Assembly (NCBI GenBank): GCA_965198915.1 | Contig: CBDAQC010000004.1 | Coordinates: forward strand, 862,997-926,996 | Direction: 5' to 3' | Source of the DNA: BOG-908 sp965198915 | GTDB lineage: Bacteria > Pseudomonadota > Alphaproteobacteria > Acetobacterales > Acetobacteraceae | DNA: 64,000 nucleotides | In this document: positions 44,246 through 53,420 of the stretch, in pieces | How the letters are laid out: the number at the start of each line of letters is the position of its first letter | Numbering within the stretch: the stretch's first letter is position 1 | Translations under genes and position numbers: made by a program | The notes under the pieces: generated by a model | The model's input: only the letters and a program-made list of their open reading frames with translations | Database searches by the model: none | Told to the model about the DNA's origin: nothing

Positions 44246-44325
44246 CCGCATCTCAGATGCGCGATAATCCCATACTCCACGCCGGGAAGCAAGAATTTTA
44301 CCGCATCTGAAATTCGCGATAATCC
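44246..44325 (-). promoter_or_regulatory. Duplicated 25-bp operator in front of the AbiEi-HipA fusion gene
   Basis: Two near-identical boxes lie at 44246-44270 and 44301-44325, 55 bp apart. On the minus strand each begins GGATTATCGCG and ends AGATGCGG; the box nearer the gene continues into GATAATCC, making an outer dyad GGATTATC/GATAATCC. The near box touches the start codon region. AbiEi-type regulators bind repeated sites in their own promoters, so this is probably the autoregulatory operator. Confidence 0.7.
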
Positions 44326-44652
44326 ATCGCCGACTTGCCGCCCTTGGACGACGCAGTCGGCGTGTCCTTGTTCGAACGAGGCCCGCATAGTGTCTGGCCG
44401 ACCAATGGCGCGTTTCTTGACGGAAAAGCCCTCCATGCCGATTTCCCCTTAGTGGACGGCGTCGCCCTGCGACGATGCCACTTGGCGAAGGGTTGCACCG
44501 GCACGAGGTGCGGTTCGCGCAGGAGGCCAGCCGCGGGGGACAGCGGGCACGCGAGCACTGCAACTGACTGAGCCGGGCGACCGAAAGAAAGGGTCGTCAC
44601 ATGTTTGGCACAGATCGAGGCTTATCCTCTCACCGTTTCCGAGCTGCTCTAG
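44326..44652. other. Gene-free stretch between the fusion gene and the LysR gene
   Basis: No supported CDS; short frames antisense and sense have no ribosome-binding sites and no family similarity. Confidence 0.4.
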
Positions 44653-44697
44653 CCAGAAATTCTGCGAATGGCGGGCGCCCAGTGGCTGAATTTCTGG
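44653..44697. promoter_or_regulatory. 10-bp perfect inverted repeat upstream of the LysR gene
   Basis: CCAGAAATTC (44653-44662) and GAATTTCTGG (44688-44697) are exact inverses 25 bp apart, ending 16 bp before the LysR start codon. This is likely the regulator's own binding site. Confidence 0.5.
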
Positions 44698-44713
44698 CCC
44701 AGGGGGCGCGCTG

Positions 44714-45604
44714 ATGATGGACATCGTCGACCTGAGATATCTCGCCGCGGCTGCCAACGCCGGCAATTTCGGCCGGGCCGCGAAGTCGCTCGGCCTTGAT
44801 ACCTCGACGATCAGCCGTCGTATCGGGAGGCTCGAAGACGAGTTGGGATTTGCCCTGTTCGAGCGGGCGAAGAGCGGCGTGCATCTCACGGCGGGCGGCC
44901 AGTCGCTGATGGGGCATGTTAACCGCACCTTGGCTGAATTCGACGCCGTGGTCCGCGCGGCCGGCGAGACGGGATCAGGACAAATCGGCGCGATCCGGCT
45001 CGGCGTGCGGCTGCCACCCGTCGGTGAGCCACTGGTCAGCCTTCTGTCGGCCTGGCGGGAGCGGCACCGCAATGTCGCGCTGACCATCGCCGAGATGACC
45101 GAGCCGGCCATGGCCAAAGCCCTGGAGCTCCGCCGCCTGGATGTCGGACTGATCACCGGCTTCACGCCCTGCAGCAGCGCGGCAAGTATGCCGCTCTATA
45201 TCGAACGCCTCGTCGCGGCAGTGCCGCACGGTCACGCCTTGGCCGCGCGCAAGTCCGTCGACTGGGCGGATCTCCGGGACGAGGACATCCTGATTCAGGA
45301 ATGGGACGAGAGCCAGGCGACGCGGGAACTCTACGCGTCGCTCCTGGGCAAGAGCGTCCGGTTCTCGGCGCACGCCGCGAGCAAGCAGAGCGTCTTCGCG
45401 CTCGTCGCCGCGGGATTCGGCGTCACGCTGGCGACCGAGAGCCAGGCCGCGGTTACGGTGCCCGGCGTGGTATTCCGTCCGATCGCCGAGACGAATGCTC
45501 GCTTGCAGATCGAGCTGGTCTGGCGACCCGAGCTGGAGGATGCGGCCGTCGGCCGCTTTGTCGCCTACTTGCGCGACGAGACCCGTTCACGGCGCCTTGT
45601 CTGA
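44714..45604 (+). CDS. LysR-family regulator next to the trb operon
   Basis: A 296-residue LTTR. HTH: YLAAAANAGNFGRAAKSLGL, then STISRRIGRLEDELGFALF. The effector domain has AIRLGVRLPPVGEPLVSLL and DVGLITGFTP. GGGGG lies about 10 bp before ATG 44714. Its 3' end overlaps the DUF2274 gene (convergent, 18 bp). A LysR gene at this end is common in alphaproteobacterial trb modules, so it is likely to control transfer genes, though no evidence in the sequence proves the target. Confidence 0.92.
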   Translation: MMDIVDLRYLAAAANAGNFGRAAKSLGLDTSTISRRIGRLEDELGFALFERAKSGVHLTAGGQSLMGHVNRTLAEFDAVVRAAGETGSGQIGAIRLGVRLPPVGEPLVSLLSAWRERHRNVALTIAEMTEPAMAKALELRRLDVGLITGFTPCSSAASMPLYIERLVAAVPHGHALAARKSVDWADLRDEDILIQEWDESQATRELYASLLGKSVRFSAHAASKQSVFALVAAGFGVTLATESQAAVTVPGVVFRPIAETNARLQIELVWRPELEDAAVGRFVAYLRDETRSRRLV

Positions 45605-45826
45605 CGCCGGCGACGGCCGCCGCAGTTTGGCAAAAGCGCGATCCGTCGCCATGAAGCGGGCGATCATCGGGGCGATCAGCTTCGCTGGCTCGGCCGCGCC
45701 CTGACAGGTCTCGCGCGCCAGTACCTGGCCGTAGGCGACGAGATCTCGATGGATGGCCGCCGGCAGTTCGACGGTGAGCTTCACCGGCTTGTCGTCGTCG
45801 ATGGCACCGAGCTTCAACTTGGCCAT
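45587..45826 (-). CDS. DUF2274 domain protein
   Basis: A 79-residue protein, opening MAKLKLGAIDDDKPVKLTVE and continuing LPAAIHRDLVAYGQVLA, the standard DUF2274 pattern. The fold looks ribbon-helix-helix-like (KLTVELP then two helices), suggesting DNA binding. It follows trbI by 9 bp, at the end of the transfer operon, which is its usual place. The C-terminal end overlaps the convergent LysR gene. Confidence 0.88.
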   Translation of the reverse strand: MAKLKLGAIDDDKPVKLTVELPAAIHRDLVAYGQVLARETCQGAAEPAKLIAPMIARFMATDRAFAKLRRPSPASDKAP

Positions 45827-45835
45827 GGTCAGTCC

Positions 45836-47008
45836 TCAGCTCTGATAGGGTTCGAGAACGAGGTCGTGGGTCACCAGCACCCGCACCGGAAAGCCCGGCC
45901 GAATGGTGATGGTCGGCTGCACGTTGAGCGATCGGCCGACCACCTGCTCGCCGACCTGGCTGAAGCTCTGCGAAGCGCCCTGGCGGATGGCCTGGACAAG
46001 AGAGTTCTCGTTGTCGCTGGTGCCAGCCTCGGAGCCAACGCTGAGCAGGGTCGAGAGGATCGCCGCCTTGAACAGCATGCCCCAGTGGTTATCGACTTGG
46101 TCCTCCAGGCCAGCATAGCCCTCCGCATCGGCGCCGGGCTGACGTTCCAGAACGATGGAGCGCCCGTTCGGCATGATCAGGCGGTTCCAAACCAGCAGCG
46201 CCCGGGATTGGCCGAAGGCCACCTGGGCGTCGTATTGGCCGACAAGCCGGGCGCCCTGCGGGATCAGCAGAATGCGACCGGTCGGGCTGTCATAGACGTT
46301 CTCGGTGACCTGGGCGGTGACCTGCCCAGGGAGATCGGAGCGCAACCCGGTCAACAGCGACGCGGCGATGACCGCGCCGGCCTGGAGGATATTGGGGCTG
46401 ACCGGCGCCTCGACGCGATCCGGGCTGACTGTCCGCCGGTCGACGTCGCCGTTCAGGAAGGCCAGCTTGTGGTCCTGGGAGGTCAGGCCAGGCGACCCTG
46501 CGCCGTTGGGCACGGCGCTGGGCGGTGCCGCCGCCGCCGGAATGACGGCGGAAACGGTTTGCCCGGCATTGGTGGTCGCGAACAAATGGCTGGTTCGCGC
46601 GGCTTCCTGCTCCTGCGCGATACGCTGCTGCTCCGGGCTCGGTCCCGCCGCGGGCTGCGGCATCCCTGGCGCGACGGTGCCGGCATTCACCAGGGGCCGG
46701 CCGAGGTCACCCGGCAGCGGCGGCCCGAGCTGCGGTGCATTGTGCGGCAGGCCGGTGTAGTCGCGTGGCAAGTTGGCCAGCCCGTCCGGCGTCGTCCGGT
46801 TGCTGGTGTTGTAGAGTTCTGACCCGCCGGTCTGATGCTGCGGTCGCAGCGCGAAGAACAGCGCGCCGCCGATCCCGACCGCGGCCACCGTGCCCAGGCC
46901 CAACAGCACCTTGCGCGAAAGCCTAGTGACCGGCGCGCGGCTCGGGCGCAGCCGCATCTCCAGCGCCGGCCGTCCGTCGCCGGTCGCATCGTTGGCGCTA
47001 TCCGTCAC
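45836..47008 (-). CDS. trbI: Conjugal transfer protein TrbI (VirB10-like)
   Basis: A 390-residue inner-to-outer-membrane scaffold of the type IV secretion core. A short cytoplasmic N-terminus (SRKVLLGLGTVAAVGIGGAL is the membrane helix, about 30-50) is followed by a Pro-rich periplasmic linker and a VirB10 beta-barrel domain: IPQGARLVGQYDAQVAFGQS, RLIMPNGRSIVLE and the C-terminal PTITIRPGFPVRVLVTHDL. Starts inside the end of trbG (4-bp overlap). Confidence 0.95.
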   Translation of the reverse strand: MTDSANDATGDGRPALEMRLRPSRAPVTRLSRKVLLGLGTVAAVGIGGALFFALRPQHQTGGSELYNTSNRTTPDGLANLPRDYTGLPHNAPQLGPPLPGDLGRPLVNAGTVAPGMPQPAAGPSPEQQRIAQEQEAARTSHLFATTNAGQTVSAVIPAAAAPPSAVPNGAGSPGLTSQDHKLAFLNGDVDRRTVSPDRVEAPVSPNILQAGAVIAASLLTGLRSDLPGQVTAQVTENVYDSPTGRILLIPQGARLVGQYDAQVAFGQSRALLVWNRLIMPNGRSIVLERQPGADAEGYAGLEDQVDNHWGMLFKAAILSTLLSVGSEAGTSDNENSLVQAIRQGASQSFSQVGEQVVGRSLNVQPTITIRPGFPVRVLVTHDLVLEPYQS

Positions 47009-47991
47009 GGTTGCGGCCTCCCGTCGGTGCGAACGATGCGGACCTTCTGTTGATGCTCGCCACCGAGCCGCAGCTCCGCCGCCGCGAACAGCCGGTCGAT
47101 GATCATGTGGCTGCCGCGCACCCGGTAGTTCACCAGTTCGGCGCCGCCCTCCGCGCCGATCACCCAGAGCGGCGGCATCTCGCCCTGGCCGATGCCGGAT
47201 GGGAATTCGATGAACACCTGCCGCCCGTCATCGAAGGCGCGCAAAGGCCGCCAGGCCGGATCATCGCCCTCGATCCGATACCGGAAATTGAGCGCGCCGA
47301 TATCGACGCCGGACGCGATCGGCGCCTCCTCATTGGCGGCGGCGTTCTGCCGACGCAGCGCGATGAGCTGGTCCTGCGGATAGGCCCACGAAACGGAGGC
47401 CATGTATGTTTTCTCGGCCGAACGCAGTTCCAGGTGGTAGGTCCGGCGATCGGTGTTGATCACCAGGTTGGTGACGAGATCCGGCCGGGTTGGCTTGACC
47501 AGGATATGCACCCGCTTGGTGGCGCCGGACCCGCTCTCGGTGTCGCCGATAATCCACCGCACCGTGTCGCCGGCGGCGACCGGGCCAGTGCCGACGAGCT
47601 GCTCGCCGGCTTCCAGCGCGATGTCGGTGATTTCGCCGGGGGCGGCGTAGAGCTGGTAGAGCGCGCCGTCCGAGAACGGATAGACCTGCACGGCATTGAT
47701 GTAGCCGGCCCGCGTCGGCTGCACGCGGGCCGCGCCATTGGCTTGGTCCACGCGGACGCGCGGATCGGCCGCCTCAGGCGGCGCGGTCCGCCCACCTGGA
47801 ATCGGCTTGAGCTGATCCGGCAGCGGCAGAGGCTGCGGCAACTCGACGATCTCCACCGGCTTCGGCGGATCGGGCGCCAGCACCGCTTGTTTCGGTGTGT
47901 CGTCGTATTTGATTTCCGGCGGCTTCCAGGTGGAACAGGCGCCGAGCGACGTGCCGGCAAGCAGAAGAATTGCGACGGGCGCTGCGCGCAT
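47005..47991 (-). CDS. trbG: Conjugal transfer protein TrbG (VirB9-like)
   Basis: A 328-residue outer-membrane-complex protein. The N-terminal lipoprotein signal has LLLAGTSLGACS (lipobox Cys). A Pro-rich linker is followed by the VirB9 C-terminal domain with TYHLELRSAEKTYMASVSWA and EFPSGIGQGEMPPLWVIGAE. ATG 47991 is used: it shares one base with the trbF stop (TGATG). A longer upstream frame to 48495 is only trbF read in another frame. Confidence 0.94.
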   Translation of the reverse strand: MRAAPVAILLLAGTSLGACSTWKPPEIKYDDTPKQAVLAPDPPKPVEIVELPQPLPLPDQLKPIPGGRTAPPEAADPRVRVDQANGAARVQPTRAGYINAVQVYPFSDGALYQLYAAPGEITDIALEAGEQLVGTGPVAAGDTVRWIIGDTESGSGATKRVHILVKPTRPDLVTNLVINTDRRTYHLELRSAEKTYMASVSWAYPQDQLIALRRQNAAANEEAPIASGVDIGALNFRYRIEGDDPAWRPLRAFDDGRQVFIEFPSGIGQGEMPPLWVIGAEGGAELVNYRVRGSHMIIDRLFAAAELRLGGEHQQKVRIVRTDGRPQP

Positions 47992-48671
47992 CAGCCGAGT
48001 TCCTTTGACCAGTTGAGGGCATGGACGTAGACACCGAGCGGGTTCTTCTTCAGCCGTTCGGCATCGGTCGGCGGCTGCACCACGATGGTGAGGATGGCGC
48101 TCCAGCGCTCGGTGGCGGCCAGCGCGTCGTCGACGTAGCGCCGCTCGGTCCAGGCGACGCGGAAGCTGTCGGCCGAGGCGCGGATGACGCTGGAGACCTC
48201 GACGGCAACTTGCGTCTTGCCGACCTTGGAAAAGGGATCGCTGGTGCGTGCGTAATCGTTCAGCGCCAGCGCGCCCTTGTCGGTGACGTAGTTGTAGGCG
48301 TCTAGCCAGTCCTGCCGCAGCACCACGGGATCGGCGGGGATGCTGCGCACCTCCTCGACGAAGCGGGCCAGGTGCCAGGCGATCTGCGGATCGGTCGGCT
48401 GGTAATCGGCGGTCGCGGGCGAGACCGCCTGCGCCTGGCCGAGCTTGTCGACCTGCACCACCCAGGGGGTGATGGTGCCGCGCGCCGACTGCCAAACGAG
48501 GCCACCGGCAAGGCCGCCACTGAGCGCCAGCACACCAAAGAAGGCGAAACGCCAGTTCTTCGCCTGGACGCGGGCAGAGCCAATACGGTCATCCCAGACC
48601 TGGCCGGCGCGCTGGTAGGGCGTCTCGGGTTCGGGTGTCTTGCCGTAGCGGACGATGGGCCTTCGGAACAT
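47991..48671 (-). CDS. trbF: Conjugal transfer protein TrbF (VirB8-like)
   Basis: A 226-residue bitopic inner-membrane protein. Membrane helix WRFAFFGVLALSGGLAGGLV (about 41-60), then a VirB8-type NTF2-like periplasmic domain with VQVDKLGQAQAVSPA and WTERRYVDDALAATERWSA. It nucleates the T4SS inner complex. It starts 3 bp after the trbL stop and overlaps trbG by one base. Confidence 0.94.
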   Translation of the reverse strand: MFRRPIVRYGKTPEPETPYQRAGQVWDDRIGSARVQAKNWRFAFFGVLALSGGLAGGLVWQSARGTITPWVVQVDKLGQAQAVSPATADYQPTDPQIAWHLARFVEEVRSIPADPVVLRQDWLDAYNYVTDKGALALNDYARTSDPFSKVGKTQVAVEVSSVIRASADSFRVAWTERRYVDDALAATERWSAILTIVVQPPTDAERLKKNPLGVYVHALNWSKELG

Positions 48672-48674
48672 GGA

Positions 48675-49952
48675 TCATTCCCCTTCTGACAGGTCGATGC
48701 CGCTGCCACTCGACGGATGGTCGCCGGAGCGGATCGCCTGATGGGCGGCGCTGGCGCCGCGGCTGATGGATTGGTTGCGCTGCATCCTGCGCGCCCAGGC
48801 GGGCGGCCCAGCCGCTTCGCCTTGGCTCGAACCACCGGGAGACGCGCCACCCCCCGACCCCACTCCCGTTACGGCCCGGCCGCCTGCCGCGAAGCTTTCG
48901 CGCATGCTGGCGGCGGCACGCCGCAGCGGGCTCATCGCGGCGGAGCCGGCGGCCTCGGCGACGCCGGACATGCCGCCGGCGCGATAAGCCGTGGTGGCAG
49001 CACCCGCGATCGAAGCGCCGCCGCGCGCGGCGCCTGCCACCCCACCGCCGGCAGCACCGATGGCGCCGACGCCACCGGCCAGGACCCCCGCGCCCGCAGC
49101 GCCAAAGCCGGCCACGGCGAGACTGGTGCCGACAGCGGCGCCCGCGCCAAGCTGCGGGCCGCCGGCGATCAGGCCGTTGGCTATGCCCGGCCCGTAGATC
49201 GATAGACCGAGCAGCGCCAGGGATGCGAGAATTAGCGTCAGCGCGTCGGAGATGGTCGGCGGATTGTTGAAGCCGTTGGTGAACTGGCCAAAGATCGTCG
49301 AACCGATGCCGACGATCACGGCCAGCACCAGAATTTTCACACCGGAGGAGACGACGTTGCCGAGCACCTTCTCGGCGAGGAACGCGGTGCGCCCGAACAG
49401 TCCGAACGGCACCAGCACAAAACCGGCGAGCGTGGTGAGCTTGAATTCGATCAGGCTGACGAAGAGCTGAATCGCCATGATGAAAAAGCTGATGACGACG
49501 ATCATCCAGGCTACGAGCAGGATGATGATCTGCACCAAATTCGCGAAGACGCTGGTGAAACCCATCATCCCGGAGATCGAGGCCAGGATCGGCGTGCCGG
49601 CGGTGATGCCGACCTGGGCGAGCTTGCCCGGCTGGAGAAGTTGCGACGCGGTCATCGTGCCGCCGCCCGCCTCGATGCCAAGCCCGGAAAAGGAGTTGTA
49701 GATGATCTGGGCAAGATTGTTGTAGTTGCCGATGATGAAGGCGAAGACGCCGATATAGAGCGTCTTCTTGATCAGCCGGGCGAGCACATCCTCATCGGGC
49801 GCCAGCGCCCAGAACAGGCCGGCGAGCGTGATGTCGATGCCGATCAGAACTCCGGCGAGCCAGCGCACGTCGCCCTGCACCAGGCCGAAGCCGGAATCGA
49901 TATATTGCGTGAAGGTCCCGAGGAACTCGTCGATGACGCCGGTGCCGCCCAT
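48675..49952 (-). CDS. trbL: Conjugal transfer protein TrbL (VirB6-like)
   Basis: A 425-residue polytopic membrane protein with at least six hydrophobic segments (for example WLAGVLIGIDITLAGLFWAL, LVQIIILLVAWMIVVISFFI) in residues 25-260. A Gly/Ala-rich tail follows, common in TrbL. It forms the inner-membrane pore section of the mating channel. Located between the TrbK-like gene (5 bp) and trbF (3 bp). Confidence 0.94.
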   Translation of the reverse strand: MGGTGVIDEFLGTFTQYIDSGFGLVQGDVRWLAGVLIGIDITLAGLFWALAPDEDVLARLIKKTLYIGVFAFIIGNYNNLAQIIYNSFSGLGIEAGGGTMTASQLLQPGKLAQVGITAGTPILASISGMMGFTSVFANLVQIIILLVAWMIVVISFFIMAIQLFVSLIEFKLTTLAGFVLVPFGLFGRTAFLAEKVLGNVVSSGVKILVLAVIVGIGSTIFGQFTNGFNNPPTISDALTLILASLALLGLSIYGPGIANGLIAGGPQLGAGAAVGTSLAVAGFGAAGAGVLAGGVGAIGAAGGGVAGAARGGASIAGAATTAYRAGGMSGVAEAAGSAAMSPLRRAAASMRESFAAGGRAVTGVGSGGGASPGGSSQGEAAGPPAWARRMQRNQSISRGASAAHQAIRSGDHPSSGSGIDLSEGE

Positions 49953-49957
49953 CGTGC

Positions 49958-50239
49958 TTACCGAGCGTCCGGCGCCGGCGAATCATTGAAGAAGCGGCGG
50001 CGGTTTTCCGCCCACGCCGCTTGGCAGGCTGCGTCGTTCTCAGCCGCCATGCCGAGCGTCTGGCAACGCGCCATAGCTGCCGCCAAGGGATCGGGACGAG
50101 ATGCCACCGCAGAGGTTGGCAACTGCGGCGGAGCGCCGTGGCGATGGAACTGCACGGCTGCTGAGATGATCGCAGCTGCAACCAGCACGTATCCCGCCGC
50201 GCGTCCTACGGCGGGAACATTGAGAAACCGACTCCGCAT
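49958..50239 (-). CDS. trbK: Putative entry exclusion protein TrbK-alt
   Basis: A 93-residue protein with one N-terminal membrane helix (AAGYVLVAAAIISAAVQF) and a periplasmic tail with the paired-Cys pattern ARCQTLGMAAENDAACQAAW. It matches the TrbK-alt type that replaces the TrbK lipoprotein in many alphaproteobacterial trb operons. Entry exclusion stops redundant transfer into cells that already carry the element. It lies between trbJ (shared base) and trbL. Confidence 0.85.
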   Translation of the reverse strand: MRSRFLNVPAVGRAAGYVLVAAAIISAAVQFHRHGAPPQLPTSAVASRPDPLAAAMARCQTLGMAAENDAACQAAWAENRRRFFNDSPAPDAR

Positions 50240-50982
50240 CAGTGGAACATCTGCGCGTTGCCGGGCTGATAGCCGGCGCCGTAGTTCAGGAAATTCTGCA
50301 TCTGCTGCTGGCCCTGCGCCTCGCTCTCCAGCCGGCCGGCATTGTCGAGGCTTTGCGCGCGCGCCATCGCAGCGATGACACCGGTGAGATCGGCGAGCTG
50401 CTGCGCCGCGAGGCCCATGATCTGGTTGCCGGACTGCGCCGCCTGGAGCGCGCCGCTTGCCGACTGGCTGGAGGATATCAGCGCGCTGATCTGCGTCTGC
50501 GCGTTCTGGAGGTTCTGCACCACGCCCGCCTGGACGTGCATCGAATCCTGGTAGCCGGCGCGCGCGTTCTGCCAGCGCGTTTGGGCATCGGCGAGCATTT
50601 GCGTGCTGGATGTCGAGCCCGAGTAGCTCTGCGGATAGACCTGCGTGAAGGCCTGGTCGATCGTCGTGACGCTGTAAGCGATATTCTGCGCCTGCATGAG
50701 CAGTTGCTCAGTGCGCTGGATCGAGGCTTCGAGCTGAGCCAGCGACGAATACGGCAGGCTCGCCAGGTTCTTGGCCTGGTTGATCAGCATGGTGGCCTGG
50801 TTTTCCAGGCTTTGGATGTTCTGATTGACCTGCTGCAATTCGCGAGCAGCAGTCAGCACATTCTGGGAAAAATTCGTCGGATCATAGACGATCCATTGCG
50901 CCCGCGCCGGGCTACTCGCCGTGGCGAGCGTGAGCATGGCAACGCCAGCGGCGAGCGCTACACGAAAACGATGACCGGTCAC
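50239..50982 (-). CDS. trbJ: Conjugal transfer protein TrbJ (VirB5-like)
   Basis: A 247-residue periplasmic protein with a signal peptide ending SSPARAQW, then long coiled helices (LQQVNQNIQSLENQATMLIN, and Gln-rich repeats in the second half). This is typical TrbJ. Start GTG 50982 is chosen: GGAGG lies 7 bp upstream and the codon overlaps the trbE stop (GTGA); the longer frame to 51048 is part of trbE. It is thought to be a minor pilus component. Confidence 0.93.
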   Translation of the reverse strand: MTGHRFRVALAAGVAMLTLATASSPARAQWIVYDPTNFSQNVLTAARELQQVNQNIQSLENQATMLINQAKNLASLPYSSLAQLEASIQRTEQLLMQAQNIAYSVTTIDQAFTQVYPQSYSGSTSSTQMLADAQTRWQNARAGYQDSMHVQAGVVQNLQNAQTQISALISSSQSASGALQAAQSGNQIMGLAAQQLADLTGVIAAMARAQSLDNAGRLESEAQGQQQMQNFLNYGAGYQPGNAQMFH

Positions 50983-53411
50983 GATGAGACCTCCGGATTC
51001 TGGTTGAGCATTTCGGCCGCCCAATGCAGCCCCTTGGCGCGCAGCCAAGCGGCGGCGAAACCGGATTTTCCTGTTTCGGCCGTCAGGGTTGCGATGGCCG
51101 CCTGATCGGTTTTGGAGGAAGCGGCGGTGAAGGCGAGTGCCACTTCAGAGAGGCCCAGCTCGAACAGGCGATTGCCGCGCCGCGATTGGCAGTAATAGTC
51201 GCGCTTCGGTGTCGAGCGGCTGAGGATCTCGATCTGCCGATCGTTCAGTCCAAAGCGGCGATAGATCGTTGCGATCTGGGGTTCGAGCGCCCGTTCATTC
51301 GGCAGGAACAGCCGCGTCGGGCAGCTTTCGATGATCGCCGGCGCGATGGCGCTGCCGTCGATGTCGGCCAGCGACTGCGTGGCGAAGATGACGCTCGCGT
51401 TCTTCTTCCGCAGCGTCTTCAGCCATTCGCGTAACTGGCCGGCGAAGCCTTTGTCGTCGAGTGCGAGCCAGCCCTCGTCGATGATGAGCAGCGTGGGCCG
51501 GCCGTCGAAACGGTCCTCGATGCGGTGGAACAGGTAGGAGAGCACGGCGGGCGCCGCCCCCGCGCCGATCAGGCCTTCGGTCTCGAACGCCTGCACATCC
51601 GCCTCGCCGAGACGCTCGGTCTCGGCATCGAGCAGCCGCCCCCAAGGGCCGTTCAGCGTATAGGGCTGCAAGGCCTGCTTCAGCGCGTTCGACTGCAACA
51701 GGACGGACAGGCCCGTGATCGTCCGTTCCGCCACCGGCGCGGAGGCAAGCGAAGTCAGCGCGGACCATAAATGCTCCTTCAGTTCCGGGGTGACCGTGAC
51801 CGACTCACGCGCCAGCAGGGCCGCGACCCAATCTGCCGCCCAGGCGCGGTCGCCGGCATCGTCGATCCGCGATAGCGGCTGGAGGGCGACGGGTTCGGTG
51901 ATGTCGTCGGCCAACGCGCCGCCAAGGTCATGCCAGTCGCCGCCCATCGACAAAGCCGCAGCCCGGATCGAGCCGCCGAAATCGAAGGCGAACATCTGGG
52001 CGCCGGGATAGCGGCGGAACTGGAGCGCCATCAGCGCCAGCAGCACGCTCTTGCCGGCGCCGGTCGGCCCCACGATCAGCGTATGGCCGACATCGCCGAC
52101 ATGCAGCGAGAACCGGAACGGCGTAGAGCCTTCGGTTCGGGCGAAGAACAGCGGCGGCCCACCAAAATGCTCATCCCGTTCCGGCCCGGCCCAGACCGCC
52201 GAGAGCGGCATCATGTGGGCGAGGTTGAGTGTCGAGACCGGCGGCTGGCGGACGTTGGCGTAGACGTGGCCGGGCAACGATCCCAGCCACGCCTCGATGG
52301 CGTTCACCGTCTCGCGCATGCAGGTGAAGTCGCGGCCTTGGATGGTCTTCTCGACCAGACGCTGGCGTTCCTCCGCGACGCGCGGATCAGCATCCCAGAC
52401 CGTGATCGTGGCGGTGACATAGGCCTGGCCCACCAGATCGGAGCCGAGTTCCTGCAAGGCCTGATCGGCGTCCAGCGCCTTGTTGGCGGCGTCGCTGTCC
52501 ATCAGGACGGACGCCTCATTGGTCATCACCTCCTTCAGGATCGCCATGATTGATTTGCGCTTGGCGAACCATTGCCGGCGGATCCGGCCGAGCACCTTGG
52601 TGGCGTCGGTCTTGTCCATGCAGATGGCACGGGTGGACCAGCGATAGGGGAAGGCCAGCCGGTTCAGATCGTCGAGCAGGCCCGGCCAGGTGCGCGACGG
52701 GAAGCCCATGATGGTGAGCGTGCGCAGATGCGCGCTGCCGAGCTGGGGTTCGAGGCCGCCGGTCAACTCCTCGTCGACCAGAATGGCGTCGAGGTGCATC
52801 GGGGTTTCGGGAACGCGCACGCGCTGCCGGCGGGTCGAGATGCAGGAATGCAGGTAGGTCAGCGTCTCGGGATCATCGAGCCATTCCGCCTCGGGCATGA
52901 AGCCCTCGATCAGCGCCAGCACCCGGTCGGTGCGGTCGATGAAGCCCGCCAGTGCTGCGCGCCAATCGGCGCCGTCCCGGGCGCGGCCCTCATAGAGCCA
53001 GGCCTCGGCGCGGGCAGCGTCCTCGGCTGGCGGTAGCCAGACCAGCGTCAGAAAATACCGGCTCTCGAAATGGGCGCCTTCTTCTTCGAACTGCGCCCGG
53101 CGCTCCGCATCGACCAGACGCGAGGCCGCGTCCGGGAAATCGCTTTCCGGGTAGCGGTTGGCCGAAAGGCGCTGGGCCTCAATGAAGATCGCCCAGCCAG
53201 AGCCCAGGCGGCGCAGCGCGTTGTTGAGGCGGCCAGTGATCGCGACCAGTTCGGCCGGCGTCGCGGAGTCCAGGTCCGGCCCGCGGAACCGCGCGGTGCG
53301 CTGGAACGAGCCGTCCTTGTTGAGGATGACGCCTTCCGCGACCAAGGCCGCCCAGGGCAGGAAGTCGGCGAGGCTCTGGCTGCGATGGCGGTATTCGGCG
53401 AGGTTCATCAT
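50979..53411 (-). CDS. trbE: Conjugal transfer ATPase TrbE (VirB4-like)
   Basis: An 810-residue ATPase powering pilus assembly and DNA transfer. Walker A IVGPTGAGKSVLLALMAL, Walker B TLLIIDEGWLALDDK, and a conserved RFGLNDRQIEIL/PKRDYYCQSRRG C-terminal region of VirB4 proteins. The N-terminal CagE/TrbE domain (1-400) is complete. Starts 9 bp after trbD; ends with a 4-bp overlap into trbJ. Confidence 0.96.
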   Translation of the reverse strand: MMNLAEYRHRSQSLADFLPWAALVAEGVILNKDGSFQRTARFRGPDLDSATPAELVAITGRLNNALRRLGSGWAIFIEAQRLSANRYPESDFPDAASRLVDAERRAQFEEEGAHFESRYFLTLVWLPPAEDAARAEAWLYEGRARDGADWRAALAGFIDRTDRVLALIEGFMPEAEWLDDPETLTYLHSCISTRRQRVRVPETPMHLDAILVDEELTGGLEPQLGSAHLRTLTIMGFPSRTWPGLLDDLNRLAFPYRWSTRAICMDKTDATKVLGRIRRQWFAKRKSIMAILKEVMTNEASVLMDSDAANKALDADQALQELGSDLVGQAYVTATITVWDADPRVAEERQRLVEKTIQGRDFTCMRETVNAIEAWLGSLPGHVYANVRQPPVSTLNLAHMMPLSAVWAGPERDEHFGGPPLFFARTEGSTPFRFSLHVGDVGHTLIVGPTGAGKSVLLALMALQFRRYPGAQMFAFDFGGSIRAAALSMGGDWHDLGGALADDITEPVALQPLSRIDDAGDRAWAADWVAALLARESVTVTPELKEHLWSALTSLASAPVAERTITGLSVLLQSNALKQALQPYTLNGPWGRLLDAETERLGEADVQAFETEGLIGAGAAPAVLSYLFHRIEDRFDGRPTLLIIDEGWLALDDKGFAGQLREWLKTLRKKNASVIFATQSLADIDGSAIAPAIIESCPTRLFLPNERALEPQIATIYRRFGLNDRQIEILSRSTPKRDYYCQSRRGNRLFELGLSEVALAFTAASSKTDQAAIATLTAETGKSGFAAAWLRAKGLHWAAEMLNQNPEVSS

Positions 53412-53420
53412 GGCTCTGCC

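Noticed and set aside
44335..44571. Possible small protein between the fusion gene and LysR
   Set aside because: No ribosome-binding site, no family similarity, and low-complexity end; it overlaps other equally long open frames.
47991..48495. Extended trbG reading to 48495
   Set aside because: The extension is trbF read in another frame; the lipoprotein signal at 47991 marks the true start.
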